DNA from: Tetraselmis striata
Taxonomy: Eukaryota; Chlorophyta; Chlorodendrophyceae; Chlorodendrales; Chlorodendraceae
Assembly: GCA_006384855.1 (NCBI GenBank)
Contig: VCJN01001220.1
Span: 62,001-126,000, forward strand
Direction of reading: 5' to 3'
DNA: 64,000 nucleotides
Position 1 is the first letter of the stretch. Each line of letters begins with the position of its first letter. Of the stretch, positions 35,471-47,626 are shown in pieces. The notes under the pieces were generated by a model. It was not told the origin of the DNA, ran no database searches, and saw only the letters and a list, made by a program, of their open reading frames with translations. The position numbers and the translations under genes were made by a program.

Positions 35471-36686
35471 CCCGAAACTATTGCTTACGAGTAACTTACC
35501 GGTAACATAACTTTAAAATAGTGTTGAACTAAAAATTAATACCCCCAGAAACAAAATACCGGTAAAAAGTTAAGTCAAATCGCCCCGAAAGATACCGGTA
35601 TCCAATCAGCTATAAGTCTACCGTTGTTATCAATACCGTTGTTATTGGTGGTCGTCAGTATATCAGTAGAATGATCGGCGGAGTATATGTCGGAGTACAC
35701 GGACATGGTCTTCGGCACAGTGGGTGAGGTGAGCAAGGGGGTGCGCCGCACAGTGCGTGGTATCGCATGCTCGGCTGCGGATCGGGGTGCCCTCTCATCG
35801 CGGGGCACTCGGTGCATCACCCGGGCTCACCAGGAGGCCTTGCTCGCAAGAGATTTCCTCGGGGTCCTGAGCTTGGTGGCCGCTCGAGAGCGCGCTCGCT
35901 GCCTCATCAGACGGCGCAGATTCGTCGGCCATCCCGTTGCTGAAGCTGCACAGCACGTCCGAGGATCACCCACACACACACGTGCACGCATGGCCCGGAC
36001 TCTGAACCGTGTGCGCATCACTCATCCATCCCGACTTTATATGCTGCGGGATGCGGGCCGCTTTTAGGCGCCTTGCTGTGTTAATTTTCTAATTCTTGGG
36101 AACTGCCTTTTTTGTAATTCACATCAGTAGTATGATTGGCATACCGCCGGCATGCGCCGGTACGTGCGCCGGCATATATATTTAATATACATATCTGCAT
36201 GAGGTAAAGATGATATGTATCATATACTGTAGGATACCGTTATATATGTAGCGACTATGTCCATAGCATATATGCAGCCAAATCGTGCAGATATATATGT
36301 ATAGTACTTACAGCACCCCAGTATCGTCGTATAGAGTAGACGACAGGGTATTCAGTACCTGTACATATGCTGGCGCGATACTATATACATTTATTACATC
36401 AGTGCTTTAACATGTGCGCACTGCAAACAGAACTAACAGCAACTCTGAAGGGTCGCTTTACTATATACAGTCATACTAGTCGCTACTCGGTACCTACTGT
36501 ACTACCGAGCGGCGCAACGGGAAATAACGGGATAGGACGAGCGAACGCGCGTGGACGAGGGACGCCGAATCGCGAGTAGTGTCGGACTGGCGCACACCAG
36601 CTCTCTATGCAGGGCCTGCGCACAGCAGTGGTCGGTGGCATGCTACCCTTGTCGCTGGGCGGGGTTTAGGTGCCGGTGCCGCCGGC
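35471..36686. other. region upstream of ALG6
   Basis: AT-rich in its middle (36100-36400) with TATATATGTA stretches, plus copy 3 of the TTACATCAG family (36388-36455). A 126-codon plus frame (35687-36067) opens with MSEYTDMVFGTVGEVSKGVR but has no recognised domain and may be spurious. The ALG6 promoter must lie in the last few hundred bases; no certain element is seen. Confidence 0.4.
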
Positions 36687-39052
36687 ATGGAGAACACTGT
36701 CCCCTACGCGCATAGCGCGACAGCGCTTTTTGGCTTGGCCGTCCTGGTCCGCTTCGGCGTCGGTTTGCATGGCTACTCAGGTGACCCCGGCTGGTGTCAT
36801 ATGCCAAGCGTCCAGTGGCAGAGTATCTGTACGATTTCCCCTGTCAGGTCGGGGATACTCAGGCCCGCAGTGTCCTTGGCGTGCAGGTCAGGGAAGACCG
36901 CCAATGTACGGGGACTACGAGGCACAGCGACACTGGATGGAAATAACGCTGCACACGCCGGTTGCGGAGTGGTACGTGGACACCAACGCAAACAACCTGT
37001 CCTACTGGGGCCTGGACTACCCACCTCTCTCGGCTTATCAGAGCTACGCCTACGGAAAGGCAAGCTTGCCTCTGCTGTCTGCACGGCTTGTGTGTCAGCC
37101 CCCCCCCCCCCCCCCCCCCAAAAAAAAACACCCATCCACACACAGGAACACTGAATAAGAGTAGCTAACCTATACGCATCTGATGAGACACACCTGGCGA
37201 CAAGTAGGTGCTGCAAGCATGGGAGCCGGACGCGTTTGCGCTTACAGCCTCTCGCGGTTATGAGTCCCCCACAAGCAAGATGCTAATGCGGGGGAGTGTT
37301 ATATTCAGCGACTTCGTCTTCACCTTCCCAGCGGTGTGGGCGGTCATCGCATCGTTTTACCCAGGTTGCGCTTCCAGAACGAGGCACACATGCGGGCTGG
37401 TGCATGCTGCGCGGCCGCTGTGGCGCAATTGACCTCCTGTTTCCTTCCTTCAGGTGCTCCTGCCAGGGAGAGGCTGTGTACAGTGGTGGCCATGCTGCTG
37501 CAGCCGGCCGCTGTTCTCATAGATCACGGGCATTTCCAGTACAACAACATTGGACTGGGCCTCACGGCGATGGCTGCAGCCGCGATTGCGTCGAATCGGG
37601 ACTGCGTTGGGTCAGCACTCTTCTGCATGGCGCTAAACCACAAACAGGTACAGATCCCAGGAACTAACTATTTACGTGATTAGACAGCTTTCGCCATGAT
37701 CAAGCCAAGGGGCTACCTCACCGCTTCCGCCGTTGCACTGCAGATGACCATGTACTTCGCGCCGGCCTTTTTCGCACATCTCCTTGGGAAGTGCCTTCAG
37801 CAGAAAGGCTTGCTGAATAAGCTCGTGGGTGTCGCCAAGCTGGGCGCGGTCGTCATCGTGACCTTTGCAGTGATATGGCTGCCCTTCCTCACAAGCCCAG
37901 ACTTGGTCCTGAAGGTATGGCTGTGGTGTTCTTGAAGATGAGCCTGAGCAGCCGTGCATCTTATGGAATGATCGAGATTAAAGTCTGCACCCTGTATGTG
38001 TGTGTGTGTGTGTGTGTAGGTGCTGCAACGCCTGGCGCCAGTGCAGCGAGGCCTGTTTGAGGACTACGTGGCGAATTTCTGGTGTGTCACTCACACTGCC
38101 ATCAAGTGGAAGGCTGTGTTCACCAAGGCGCAGCTCTGGCAGATGTGCACCGGCGCCACCTTGCTGGCATTTCTGCCGTGCGTGGCCCAGCAGATATGGA
38201 GGCCATCGCGATATGGGTTTCTCCTTTGTCTAGCAAACTCTGCCATTGCGTTCTTCATGTTTTCGTATCAGGTGAGGCGGCCATCTCCATCACACATCCA
38301 TGCATGCACACAACATGTGCCTTACTTGGCGAGTCGCTTGCTATTCATTGTAGTTCCTGGGATCTGATTGGGTGTAAGTTCAAGACACTTCCTGCCGTCT
38401 GAAACGCGCTTTTCCTCAGGTTCACGAGAAGTCATGTCTACTATTTCTGCTGCCGGTGACCATGTTGGCTGGGAGGGAGCCTTATCTTGCGGCTTCGCTT
38501 CCTGCGGTTGCGGCGTTTTCTATGTATCCATTGCTCAGGAAAGATTGTGTGACTCCGGCGTACTTTGGGGCCAACATGCTTTATCTGTGCCTTCAATCCC
38601 CCTGGCTCTTCCCACCAAGGTACGCGTCAATTTGTCGGGCTGCAAATCCCGGTCGAGCCTGCATCCCAAACCAACGATGCTCTGCCATTGACATACTTTC
38701 TGCGGCTTCTTTCCACAGCCGTGTACTCCGTGTCATCAGTTCAGCATCCATTGTGACAATGGCAGCCGTCCACGCTGCAGACGCCTTTCTGGACCCCCCC
38801 AAAAGGTATCGCATCACATCTTCCCATCTGTTGTCCTAGGTATTATGGGTCAGAGATGTTGCTTCCCTCAAGCGGATTGCACTGATGCGCTATCGTTTTG
38901 CGCTTTCTTGCAGGTATCCCTATCTATTTGATCTCGTTTTCGTCAGCTTCAGCTTTATCTGCTTCCTGGCCGCCTATGTTTACCTGAACTATCAACAGGT
39001 ATTTGGACGCAATGCGAGCAATAAACATAAAGCAGCAACAAAGTCGGATTAA
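36687..39052 (+). CDS. ALG6: ALG6 dolichyl-P-Glc:Man9GlcNAc2-PP-dolichol alpha-1,3-glucosyltransferase (9 exons)
   Basis: Adds the first glucose to the lipid-linked N-glycan precursor in the ER lumen, using dolichyl-phosphate glucose; a multi-pass membrane protein. Exons: 36687-36780, 36887-37059, 37208-37364, 37454-37647, 37744-37914, 38020-38271, 38420-38619, 38719-38805, 38914-39052. The total is 1467 bases, 488 residues plus stop, close to the usual 500. Family signatures: [18 protein letters not shown] (Asp41 matches the catalytic Asp of the first luminal loop), [72 protein letters not shown]. Intron 2 (37060-37207) is GC-AG and carries a C run; the others are GT-AG. The last exon could end by splicing at 38998, but reading on gives a stop 18 codons later, which I adopted. 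The gene converges with the nuclease-ATPase gene to its right. Confidence 0.93.
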
Positions 39053-40519
39053 CAATTGCAGTTGTGTTGACATCAGTGCTGCTGTCACTGCTGTGCACCA
39101 GACAACGTAGCTAGGGTATGCGTATAAGTACTTTATCACATATCTGAGTTGTACGAGCACCGCCCCACGCACGCGCCGCGGGCACCGCATCGCGCCAGCC
39201 ATGTAGGCGTTCGGCGCTCTGTGGCTGCTCACTTCTCTGTAACCAGACACTCTCCCGGCTATGGGCTTCCGCCTCCCAACCCCGGCTCACGCCGGGACGT
39301 GCGGCATGGACCAGCACGTCGGTTGCGGGGGGGTTGCGCATGACAAGTTGGACTGATGGGAACTGATGTCAGGCACAAGTAGCCTACTTGCAGATACTTT
39401 TTAAAATAGACATATGTCAAAATAGAATAGCATGCATCACGTGCACCGCAATGTATTGGAGGCGCTGCACCTTGTGTCATTTGAGGGAGCAGTGTGTTCA
39501 GATTAAATACAAAGTGTTTTTTGGTGTTTTCCTTTCATGGGTTGACTACTGTGCTGCCGGCACCTGTAACATGTTGACAGCGCTTGGAAATACCAGTGAT
39601 ATATTTTGTGCCGCTGCAGCAGCACGTTTGCAAGCCACTCAGGTGTGGCTGCCGAGGTATGAAGGTTGTCTGCCACGACTCGATCAAGTTCGCCACCTGG
39701 CTGATACAAACCTGGAAAGACAGAAACTGATGCCAGGTTGCTGCATAAATATTATAAGTTGACTACTGAGGACATGCCTGAAGAAATATCAGCCACTCAG
39801 TCCAAAATAACAATGCTTGTGAAGAATCGCATAAATATGCCGTCTTGGGGGAGGGGGAGCGAAAACCGGCAGCCCCATAGGCATTTGAGATATGTGCTGT
39901 GGATGGGCTGCCATGACCGCCCTGCCAGCTCAAATTCCTTTGGTGGTGCACGTCATCATCTGGAAAATGCTGTAGAATGAGCGGACAGTCACGAAGCATG
40001 ATCAGCGCACGACATATCCTTTCAGTGCACGTGCTCTTCGGGCAGTGCACAGTGAATAAGCAGTTGCAGTTGCAGTCCAGAGATGGAGCACATCTCTCGT
40101 GAAGGCGGCAAGCATCCCACCTGTTGATCCACTGCACATCCTTCCTTGTGTGCTGGGATGGGTCGTGATGATGCTGGCTGCACGCACCAGGCAGCTGATG
40201 CAGCCGCGCCACTTGCTGCCCATTGACCCAGAACCTTTCCTCAGCAGCTGGTGGCTTCCGCTGAGAAAGAAGAGTCTTGACACACTGCATGATATCGTGA
40301 TGGCAGCGCCACCTGCGAGTTTGGTCATACAGTCACCACGTCGGAATGGTCCATATATATGCAGAAGAAACCACAGGCTGCCTGCTGGTACGGTTGGAGC
40401 TGCTGCGGGAATTGCACTGCGGAGGGTGGTTTGCGCACTCATTCAGAGACTTCATCTCCAGTACGCTGCCAAACATTGGCTCATCAAACATCATCTACAT
40501 CATCAAGGCACATCTGTGG
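39053..40519. other. intergenic between convergent 3' ends
   Basis: About 1.47 kb separating the stop codons of ALG6 and the nuclease-ATPase gene; it must hold both 3' UTRs. Open frames here (40099-40659 +, 40002-40442 -) overlap each other and the last exon of the minus-strand gene, so they are not called. Confidence 0.5.
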
Positions 40520-43500
40520 TCAGAAACTGCTGCTGCCACCAGACGGACGTTGCCGCCACCAGTCAGTGCGCGTATCGATTGGAGGCAGGCCGTTCGCTAC
40601 CAGCTGCTGCTCCTTGCTTGTCAGTCCTAGCAAGCAGCGGAGCTTGTGGTACGTGGTGAAATGCTCCAGTGTGACGCAATTCACGCCCGCCACAATGGAC
40701 AGCCCCTGCTGCAGAAGCTGCTCCATCACCCGCACTTCGTCCATGGAGCTCACTTCATCAACGACAATTATGTCAACCCTGTGCGTGTGCGCTGCTTCCA
40801 TAATCTGCTCCAAAGACACACCCGCAGCAAATCATAGATCAGCGTTCGTATGAAAGTACACTGCCTGAGCATATACAGTGTTTTCAATGCTCTAGCCCTA
40901 AGTTCCCAATTCGTCTCAGCATTGGCCCTACAGCAGTGCGCAGGGAGCAAGCAAGCAGGGAGGTGTGTTGGAGGTAATGCGGACTGAGCATTTTCAGCTG
41001 GTAGCCGAGCATTTGGGCTCTGCGATTTTCGGGGTCGGACCTGGTGAAATGCTACAAGCGTCGGGTCTACGAGGCGAATGTCGCCAGCAACGCAAAGGCT
41101 ACCTTTCGGTGACCGCCGCACAACGAACTCTGGCAGCTCAACGGCGGGATTAGCGCCCCGTGTCCGGACCCGAACCCCCTACCCTACATACTTCATTTAG
41201 ACCTTCCTCGATGCGGCGCTTCTTGCAGGGGGGGAGGCATTTGTAACATACCTCGTAAGCCTGGTTGCTGTTGTCAAGAACTCTGATGTGCTTGGCTTTG
41301 CCAATGCACCGGTTGGCAGCTGACGTGTCAGCTATCTCATCCCAAGTGTCCAGATAGGCGACATGCTTCCCGAACTTCGTCGAGAGCTGGCACGCCATGT
41401 CGCGAAGTACCGCTGACTTCCCGCAACGGAAGCCTCCCAGGACCAAACTCGAGTTCAGCCTTGTGTTTGTGCAAAACACCTTTCCGGCTGCTGCAGCAAG
41501 CATGTCGCTTGCGAGGTTGCTGATCCCAGGCATGAAAGTCCCCACGCTGAAAATAAGCCCAACGCACTAACATCACACACGTGATGCAGCTGCGTTAGAG
41601 ATAGCCTTAGAACTGATAGCCATGCTCACATGTCGGCACATTTATTTTACGTCATCACTGCATGATAAGCCTATCAGCAATCATAAAGTCAGCATGATGC
41701 TACACAAGCAGGATACCAACCTCAGACAGTCCGGATGTAGGTTGCATATGTCCTTCAGCATGATTGACCATTCCAGTCACAGCATGTAGTGTTCCTGCAG
41801 AACAAAAAACAGTATGAGTCCAGAGATGGGTCGCAAGTTTAGGCATCAGATTCTGTAGTATGTGGGTGATTGCCTTTTCCAATGAATGCCAAAGTCAAAG
41901 CCAAAGTCTATTCAAGGAATGCCAAAGTCGGACGGTCTGCAGGGGTGAATGCTGAATGCATCACGCGTACCCGGAATCTTCACACGCTTTTGGCCATTGA
42001 AGACAGTGTCAAAAAGAGAGCGCTGGGGAGTTGGTCCAAAGGCTGGAAACATGTCGCACAGAGATTCTGTTGGAGCTGGCGTCACAGGAAACCCCGGGCT
42101 GCACATGGACGCAGCCGGCATCTGGTAGCCTGCCCAGCAAGAACCTGGGGGTGCTGGGAAAAGGGTTCTGGACATGAACGGAGTCCACGGCGGACTGAAG
42201 GTCTGAAGGGCCAACACCAGAGGCAGCTTGATGCCCAAATTCAGAAGGTTGAGACAGCTCACGGACTGCCTGGCCACCGTTGTGTAGGACCTGCTTGAGG
42301 GCCTCCAATGCAGTGGGTATGTGCGAAGGAATCGGTGCCTCCTCCTGGCGACATTCAGACGTCCATATGTTCAGAGGCACAGCATGCCATGCTACTGCAT
42401 CTATCCAGTGCAGTATCAAGACATACACGCATGCATGGCTTGTGCGCAAACCTCGTGGCCATCAGCGAAGTGCAAAGAAACGTTGCAATTCGATATGTAC
42501 ACAACCCTTTGCAGAATGGTAGCTGGGCTCACTGTCCCCAAGGAGTCAACTCCCGTGCTAATCAGCGCTGATTTTGATGCCTGAACAATTGAGACGTTTC
42601 CCCGCAGAAAGCTGCTTAGTAAGCACAAGGATTGCGGATTACGGGCAACCATTTAAAAGCGAATGTCGGGGCCAAGCAATCAGTCGAGGTGGGTATTGAG
42701 TCTTGAATATCATTATCAAGTGATTGAAACTTGCAAATAAAAAGTCCCGCTTTGTTTACCTTGATCCATGTCAGAAGAGATACAGGTAGGGCTGCCAGGA
42801 AGTTGTCCAGATCGTGTTGCGTGCCAGGAATGCAAAGTGCTGGCAGTTTGGGATGTTCATTCGCAGGCGATGTGGGCACTGGGTATGACCTGCCACATGA
42901 AGCCAAGGATCCGACAGAGCCAGGAACAAAAACGGCTGGCTGGCTGGCTGGTGGAGTGGATCCATCACGCGGATCTGGCCCCACTGCTGAGTGGCCCGCC
43001 TTGTCTGACGCAACAGCAGGCGGAGTGAACATTGGCAAGGGAGTCGTCGGAGAGTGCTCGGGCGTTGCCGTCCTGCGCTCGCTCGAAGTCTGGCTGTTCT
43101 GCACGGTACCGCCAGTGCCAGGAGTACTCACATACACAGAGGTCGTGCTGCTTGCCATGTGCTTCGCAGATGGGGGTCCGCATGCCGGACTCATGGCACT
43201 GTACTGAGGCCTGCACAGTGCACAGGTGTCAGTCTTTAGGCTTCACTAATAGCCTGGTGGGGTGTTGATTGACGGTATGCATGTTGCAGACCTGAATTCG
43301 TTGTCAAAACTGATAGCCAAATCCACTGAGGTTTGTCCGACGGACTGGCCGCAGTTGCTATCCTGGCGCATCACTGGATTTCCAATGTCATCACGTTCCA
43401 GATGCTGATGATGGAAGCTCAGGGACTCCACAAAGCTGTTGGTGCCCCTCCGGATGCGGCGCTCCAGTATCTCTGACAAAAGAACAAGAGGCTCCACCTG

Positions 43501-46500
43501 GGAAAGCAAAGCACACGGACAAGTGCTGAGCTTTATCTCACAGCCACAGATGATGTTCAATTATCGGGCACATGCATGAAAGCCTGGCTGGTTGGTATGA
43601 GAGCTTTGAGCAGGAACCTGCATGAAACTACGCACCGTGAATGTGGCATGCCGTTGTTGGCGCACACTCAGAGGCCTCTGCAACAAAAAGTTGGCTGCCT
43701 GCTCATGCTCAGCCACTGATTCAAGCTCCCTTGCAATGACCAGCCAGTTGGTGGAGCTTCCATGAGATAGGAAGTGCTGAGGGGCTGCAGCGTGGGCTGG
43801 AAGGTTTGGACGCCCAATCCTTTTCAGCAGGGTGGGCAAGTCGACTTGCCGGGATAGCTCCTCGGAGCTCTCTGCGCCCTCGATTGTACTCACGAGACCA
43901 TAGCCAACCTGGATAGTGTTTCGTTATTTCACATGGGTCAGTTGTGTGCTGGAAACGAAGATAGCAAGAGACTGAGAGCATCAGTACCGGACATGGTGGA
44001 GGAAGATCATGCGGGTATGTATGCAGATTATGGGAAAACATGTTCTCTGATGCTGAGACTACTACATCAACATGACAAAACATGTGGATGGTGATCTTGC
44101 CTGGGTGTCCCATAGGTTGTTGACTTTGATTCCGTGCTGTCCCAAGGCATGGCTGAGGTTGCGCGAGTCGTGCACAACCTGGTGTCGAACAGGCATTACG
44201 TTTGGCAAAACAGCTGAATAGAGTTCAATTTTCACTGTTTCAATGGCACAAAGAGATTACGGACCAGAACCGGGGGGGGGGGGGGGGGGGGGGATCACCT
44301 TCACCACAGTGGAATCCTCCATAAGAGTCTTCAGAATGGCCATCATGTGTGGATGCTCCTGCCGGGGCGCTGTGATCATATCTATGAGAATAGATACAGC
44401 AGAAGCACCAGCCTGAGAGGACTTGATTGCGGGGCCCCAGATAGAAAAAAGGGACGGCTGTGTATGTGCGCTTGACGTTCCTAAGGGATCAGCTCCATGG
44501 ACACTGATAACCTCACACGCCACGCCAAGCTTCGATCTGCCTGCAAGGCACTGGATGGCTTTCAGGCATGTTGCCGCAGAAGTAACCAGCCGGATTTTCT
44601 CATTTGGCTGGGCTGCCCTGCTCTGCACTGACAGCTGTGGCCACTGAGCTGGTCCATTGACTGGCTTGGCTATGCTGCAGCCCGCCTGACTGAAATGAGA
44701 TTGTGGCCAGTGGCCTGGCTGGTACGTCCAGGGGTATCCTCCCATCCCACCAGACTGTGGGTACTCTTCGCACTTGAGATAGGTCCCAGAATGGTAGCTG
44801 CTGCCTGGCGGCATCCAATCACCAGCATCTTGCTGTTGCATCTGCTGCTTTGTCAGAACCGCATTCTTGTAAGGACAACTGGCCGGCTGGAGATCCCCAG
44901 CTTCGATTTCACCAGCCTTCTGTAAAAGCAACAATATAGGTAATCAGTGTTTGATAAAAGCCTGATGAATACTACACTAGGCGGCTATTTGTAGCTCATT
45001 CATAGAAGCCAGCATGTGCCTGAAAGCCGCATGTGCCTGTTATGGTATAAGCACTCAATCCCAGGCCGATGTATTATTTTCTATATGGTCACAGAGCTTT
45101 AGAGGCAGATGGGAAGCAGCTTACCGGCTGTGCAGTAGCCTCCGCCGTAGTCGGAGTGGCATCAGCCTGCTCGCTAAGCAGTTCAGATGTCGCAACCGAT
45201 GATCCATCACCATAGTCGAATACTTCAGCGAAGCTGCGGCAGGGCATGTCAGGAGTATGCTGCAACCCATGGTAGGACTCCATGCTGCTGCCAACGCCTA
45301 AAATGGCAGCACTTCCAAAAATAATCGGGACCCAGTCCAGCTGGATTACTTTCTCACTCTGCATTTGTTCAGCACATAACAGAGTAAATCAGAGCAGTGA
45401 AGCCATACATATGTGGTGAGATCATGTTTGATTTGCAATGCTCAGTGCCGCTCAAGTTACTAGATGATTTCGGGATTTGCAAGCAGCACTGGTAGGCTGG
45501 CCGTGAATGGGCTGGAGATGGGCTGTACCTGATGCATTGTTGACATTGACACAATGAATCGCATATCATCCGTTGCAAGCTGGCTAACAGATGGAGAGCC
45601 TTTGGCCCCGCGCTTTCCACATCTGCCTGTACCGTAATGACCATTTGCATCATTCAATAGCCTATGTACAGCATGTAAAGTAGTGATACGGCGCAGTGCA
45701 AGTGAGCAGGCTTTGTGACATCTAGTTTGAGTGTATGGCTCTTCCTATTGTTACAGATATCCTGCATTGCATTCAGTGTTGACTCACCGATTGTGCTCTT
45801 CAGCAAAGCACCTGCAATGATACATGCAGCGGCCCACAAGAAGCGGAACATTTGCAGCACCAACACAGAACATTCAATATCATCATTTCAGCAGCGGTGA
45901 TGAAAAATTCACGTTTTCGCATTTTGAGATGAGAATATAAGGTGTTGTAACATGCCACTTACCTGCTGTTGTACAGCGCACTCCAAATGGGCATTCAAGC
46001 ATAGAACTGTTTCCTGGAGATGACTCTAGCGATACAATGTACTCTGCCAGCTGCTGTTTTGAGGCAGCACTGAGATCATCCTTGCTCCCACAGCAGCCAA
46101 AGCTCATTTGAACCTGCAAAAGCACGGATGTGGTAACCCATGACATATGCAGTGTTGTAGAGCACTTCAAGGCACATTCACAATGATTTCTTATCCTTTT
46201 TATCATCCGCAGACAGTATATCCTGGCACCCTAGATGCCGACAAAACACGAAGGGCTTTAATCATAATTGTCACTTCCAGACTCACCAATGCGTGCAGAC
46301 TGCCGGCAAACTGCGAAGGGCAGATTCTGATTGCTTGTGCCAGCAGCCAGTTCAAGTTCAAGCTTGTGACATTTGGTAGGCAGTCAGTTGTCTCCAGAGC
46401 AAAGAGGGGCTCGTTTATCAGGATATCTTTGAACTTTGGCTGGGGATGACATCCACTGCTCAGCTCCTGCCACGTGTTGTGCACCACTTGTCCAGCTTGT

Positions 46501-47626
46501 CCTGAAATCGCATTCAAGTAAAGTCATGGTTTGCAAGTAGCATTAGGAGGAAGATAGCAGAGTAGTCCTCTTTCTGACAGTGTCCAGTTGCAGCTACCAC
46601 AGGGAGTATTTTGCGCATGAAACACTGTTGCTGCATAACATATCAATGGGCGAGGGATAAGCACAGTTTGCAAAAATATGAATCTGTCACCTGTAGCAAG
46701 TTGAAGTGGGCGAAGCTTGCAGTCTTCAGGGAAGAGATAATGAGGACGAAACCACTCATCCAGAATGGCTTTGGCAAGTCTGAACTTGATCGTGTTGTAC
46801 ACTGACGGCGCACGTCTGGAAAACACCTGCAGCACATTGCAATACTGATCTCAGGCTTTAATATCAGAATGCTGCAATGATACCAGCAAAGCAAGCATCA
46901 AGCATGAGAGGAGGAGATATATGCAGGTGATGGCAGTCCATGACTAACGCAGCTCCCAAAACATCAAAGCAGCAGCAATACATCAGTCAAGCAATAGTCC
47001 ACCCAGAAGCAAGTCAGACAGTAGCCCCCACCAAATCAAGGGCATCTTCAATGAATTTGGAGTTTGGAGCATCTTTGACCAGGTCAAAGCTGGTACCAGC
47101 CATCAGTGACCAGCTGCTGGTAGCTGCAAGATCACTGCCGCTGCTAGGGCCGGAGCCTTGAACTGGCATCATGTGATGACTCATGAAAGGAAGAATGGGA
47201 GGAACCGCTGCCTGAAGGACATATACATTGCATTGCGTCAGAGAATGTGCATCGTCAGTAATGGACATGCGCATGGTGCCTTACCTTTCGGCAGCCCTGA
47301 GAATCATCAGGGAGACTAATAGAACGTATAATAGAAAAGGACAGCAGTGATCATGTCGGTAACAGTGCATACTGATTGCCATCGGTGTTTAAGAATTTGT
47401 CAGTACTGGAAGTGGATTGGGGATTCCAGCATACCTGAGACTGCTCAGTAATAGAGATCGGCATCAGCCAGGATTGGTGCTCTGCATGGTGTGCGCTGTT
47501 GCAGCTGGAAAAGGTTTTAGAAGTTGCCAGTGACCTTGTCTCAAATGTGGGGGTGCTGGGAGAACCATGTTGCTGACCAGCCTGCGGATACACACACCAT
47601 TCAGGCAGGCTGGCAGCAAGAAGCAT
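40520..47626 (-). CDS. EXD1-like exonuclease domain fused to ycf45/SPD1-type AAA ATPase
   Basis: Exons (5' to 3'): 47626-47435, 47211-47032, 46826-46691, 46501-46287, 46113-45963, 45811-45788, 45626-45529, 45358-45125, 44919-44299, 44178-44101, 43908-43618, 43497-43292, 43210-42760, 42580-42452, 42344-42291, 42202-41971, 41794-41721, 41566-41252, 40804-40520. The phases agree and give 1321 residues. The N-terminal 410 residues are unrecognised. Residues about 535-760 match EXD1: LGVACEVISV, LKTLMEDSTVVK, VVHDSRNLSHALGQHGI, KVNNLWDTQ, RPLSVRQQRH. The DxE motif reads ACE (544-546) and the last acidic motif is lost, so it is probably not a nuclease. A Ser/Pro-rich linker follows. Residues 1100-1321 match ycf45/SpoIIIAA: GTLHAVTGMV, VGLIFSVGTFMPG, Walker A GGFRCGKS (1166-1173), YLDTWDEIAD, Walker B DIIVVDE (1238-1244), VAGVNCVTLEH. 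Intron 10 (after 44101) starts GC. The 5' end and the 43618 donor (43636 is an alternative) are uncertain. No targeting peptide is evident. Confidence 0.85.
41090..41220. repeat. intronic piece related to the recombinase fossil at 33.8 kb
   Basis: Within the last intron of the nuclease-ATPase gene. Shares GACCGCCGCAC(A/G), GGCAGCTC(A/G)AC, GTCCGGAC, CTTCATTTAGA(C/T)CTTCCTCG and TGCGG(C/T)GCTT with 33810-33930, same orientation, diverged. It is a fossil insertion. Confidence 0.7.
44272..44293. repeat. G run beside a 5' splice site
   Basis: About 22 G on the plus strand, so a C run on the sense strand, starting about 5 bases into the intron after 44299. Confidence 0.9.

Noticed and set aside
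40002-40659. open frames on both strands past the last exon of the nuclease-ATPase gene
   Set aside because: They overlap each other and the 3' exon, have no domain, and the ATPase ends naturally at the TGA at 40520-40522.
47284-47295. 12-base micro-exon between exons 1 and 2 of the nuclease-ATPase gene
   Set aside because: Splice signals and phase allow it (four residues), but nothing requires it; left out without transcript evidence.
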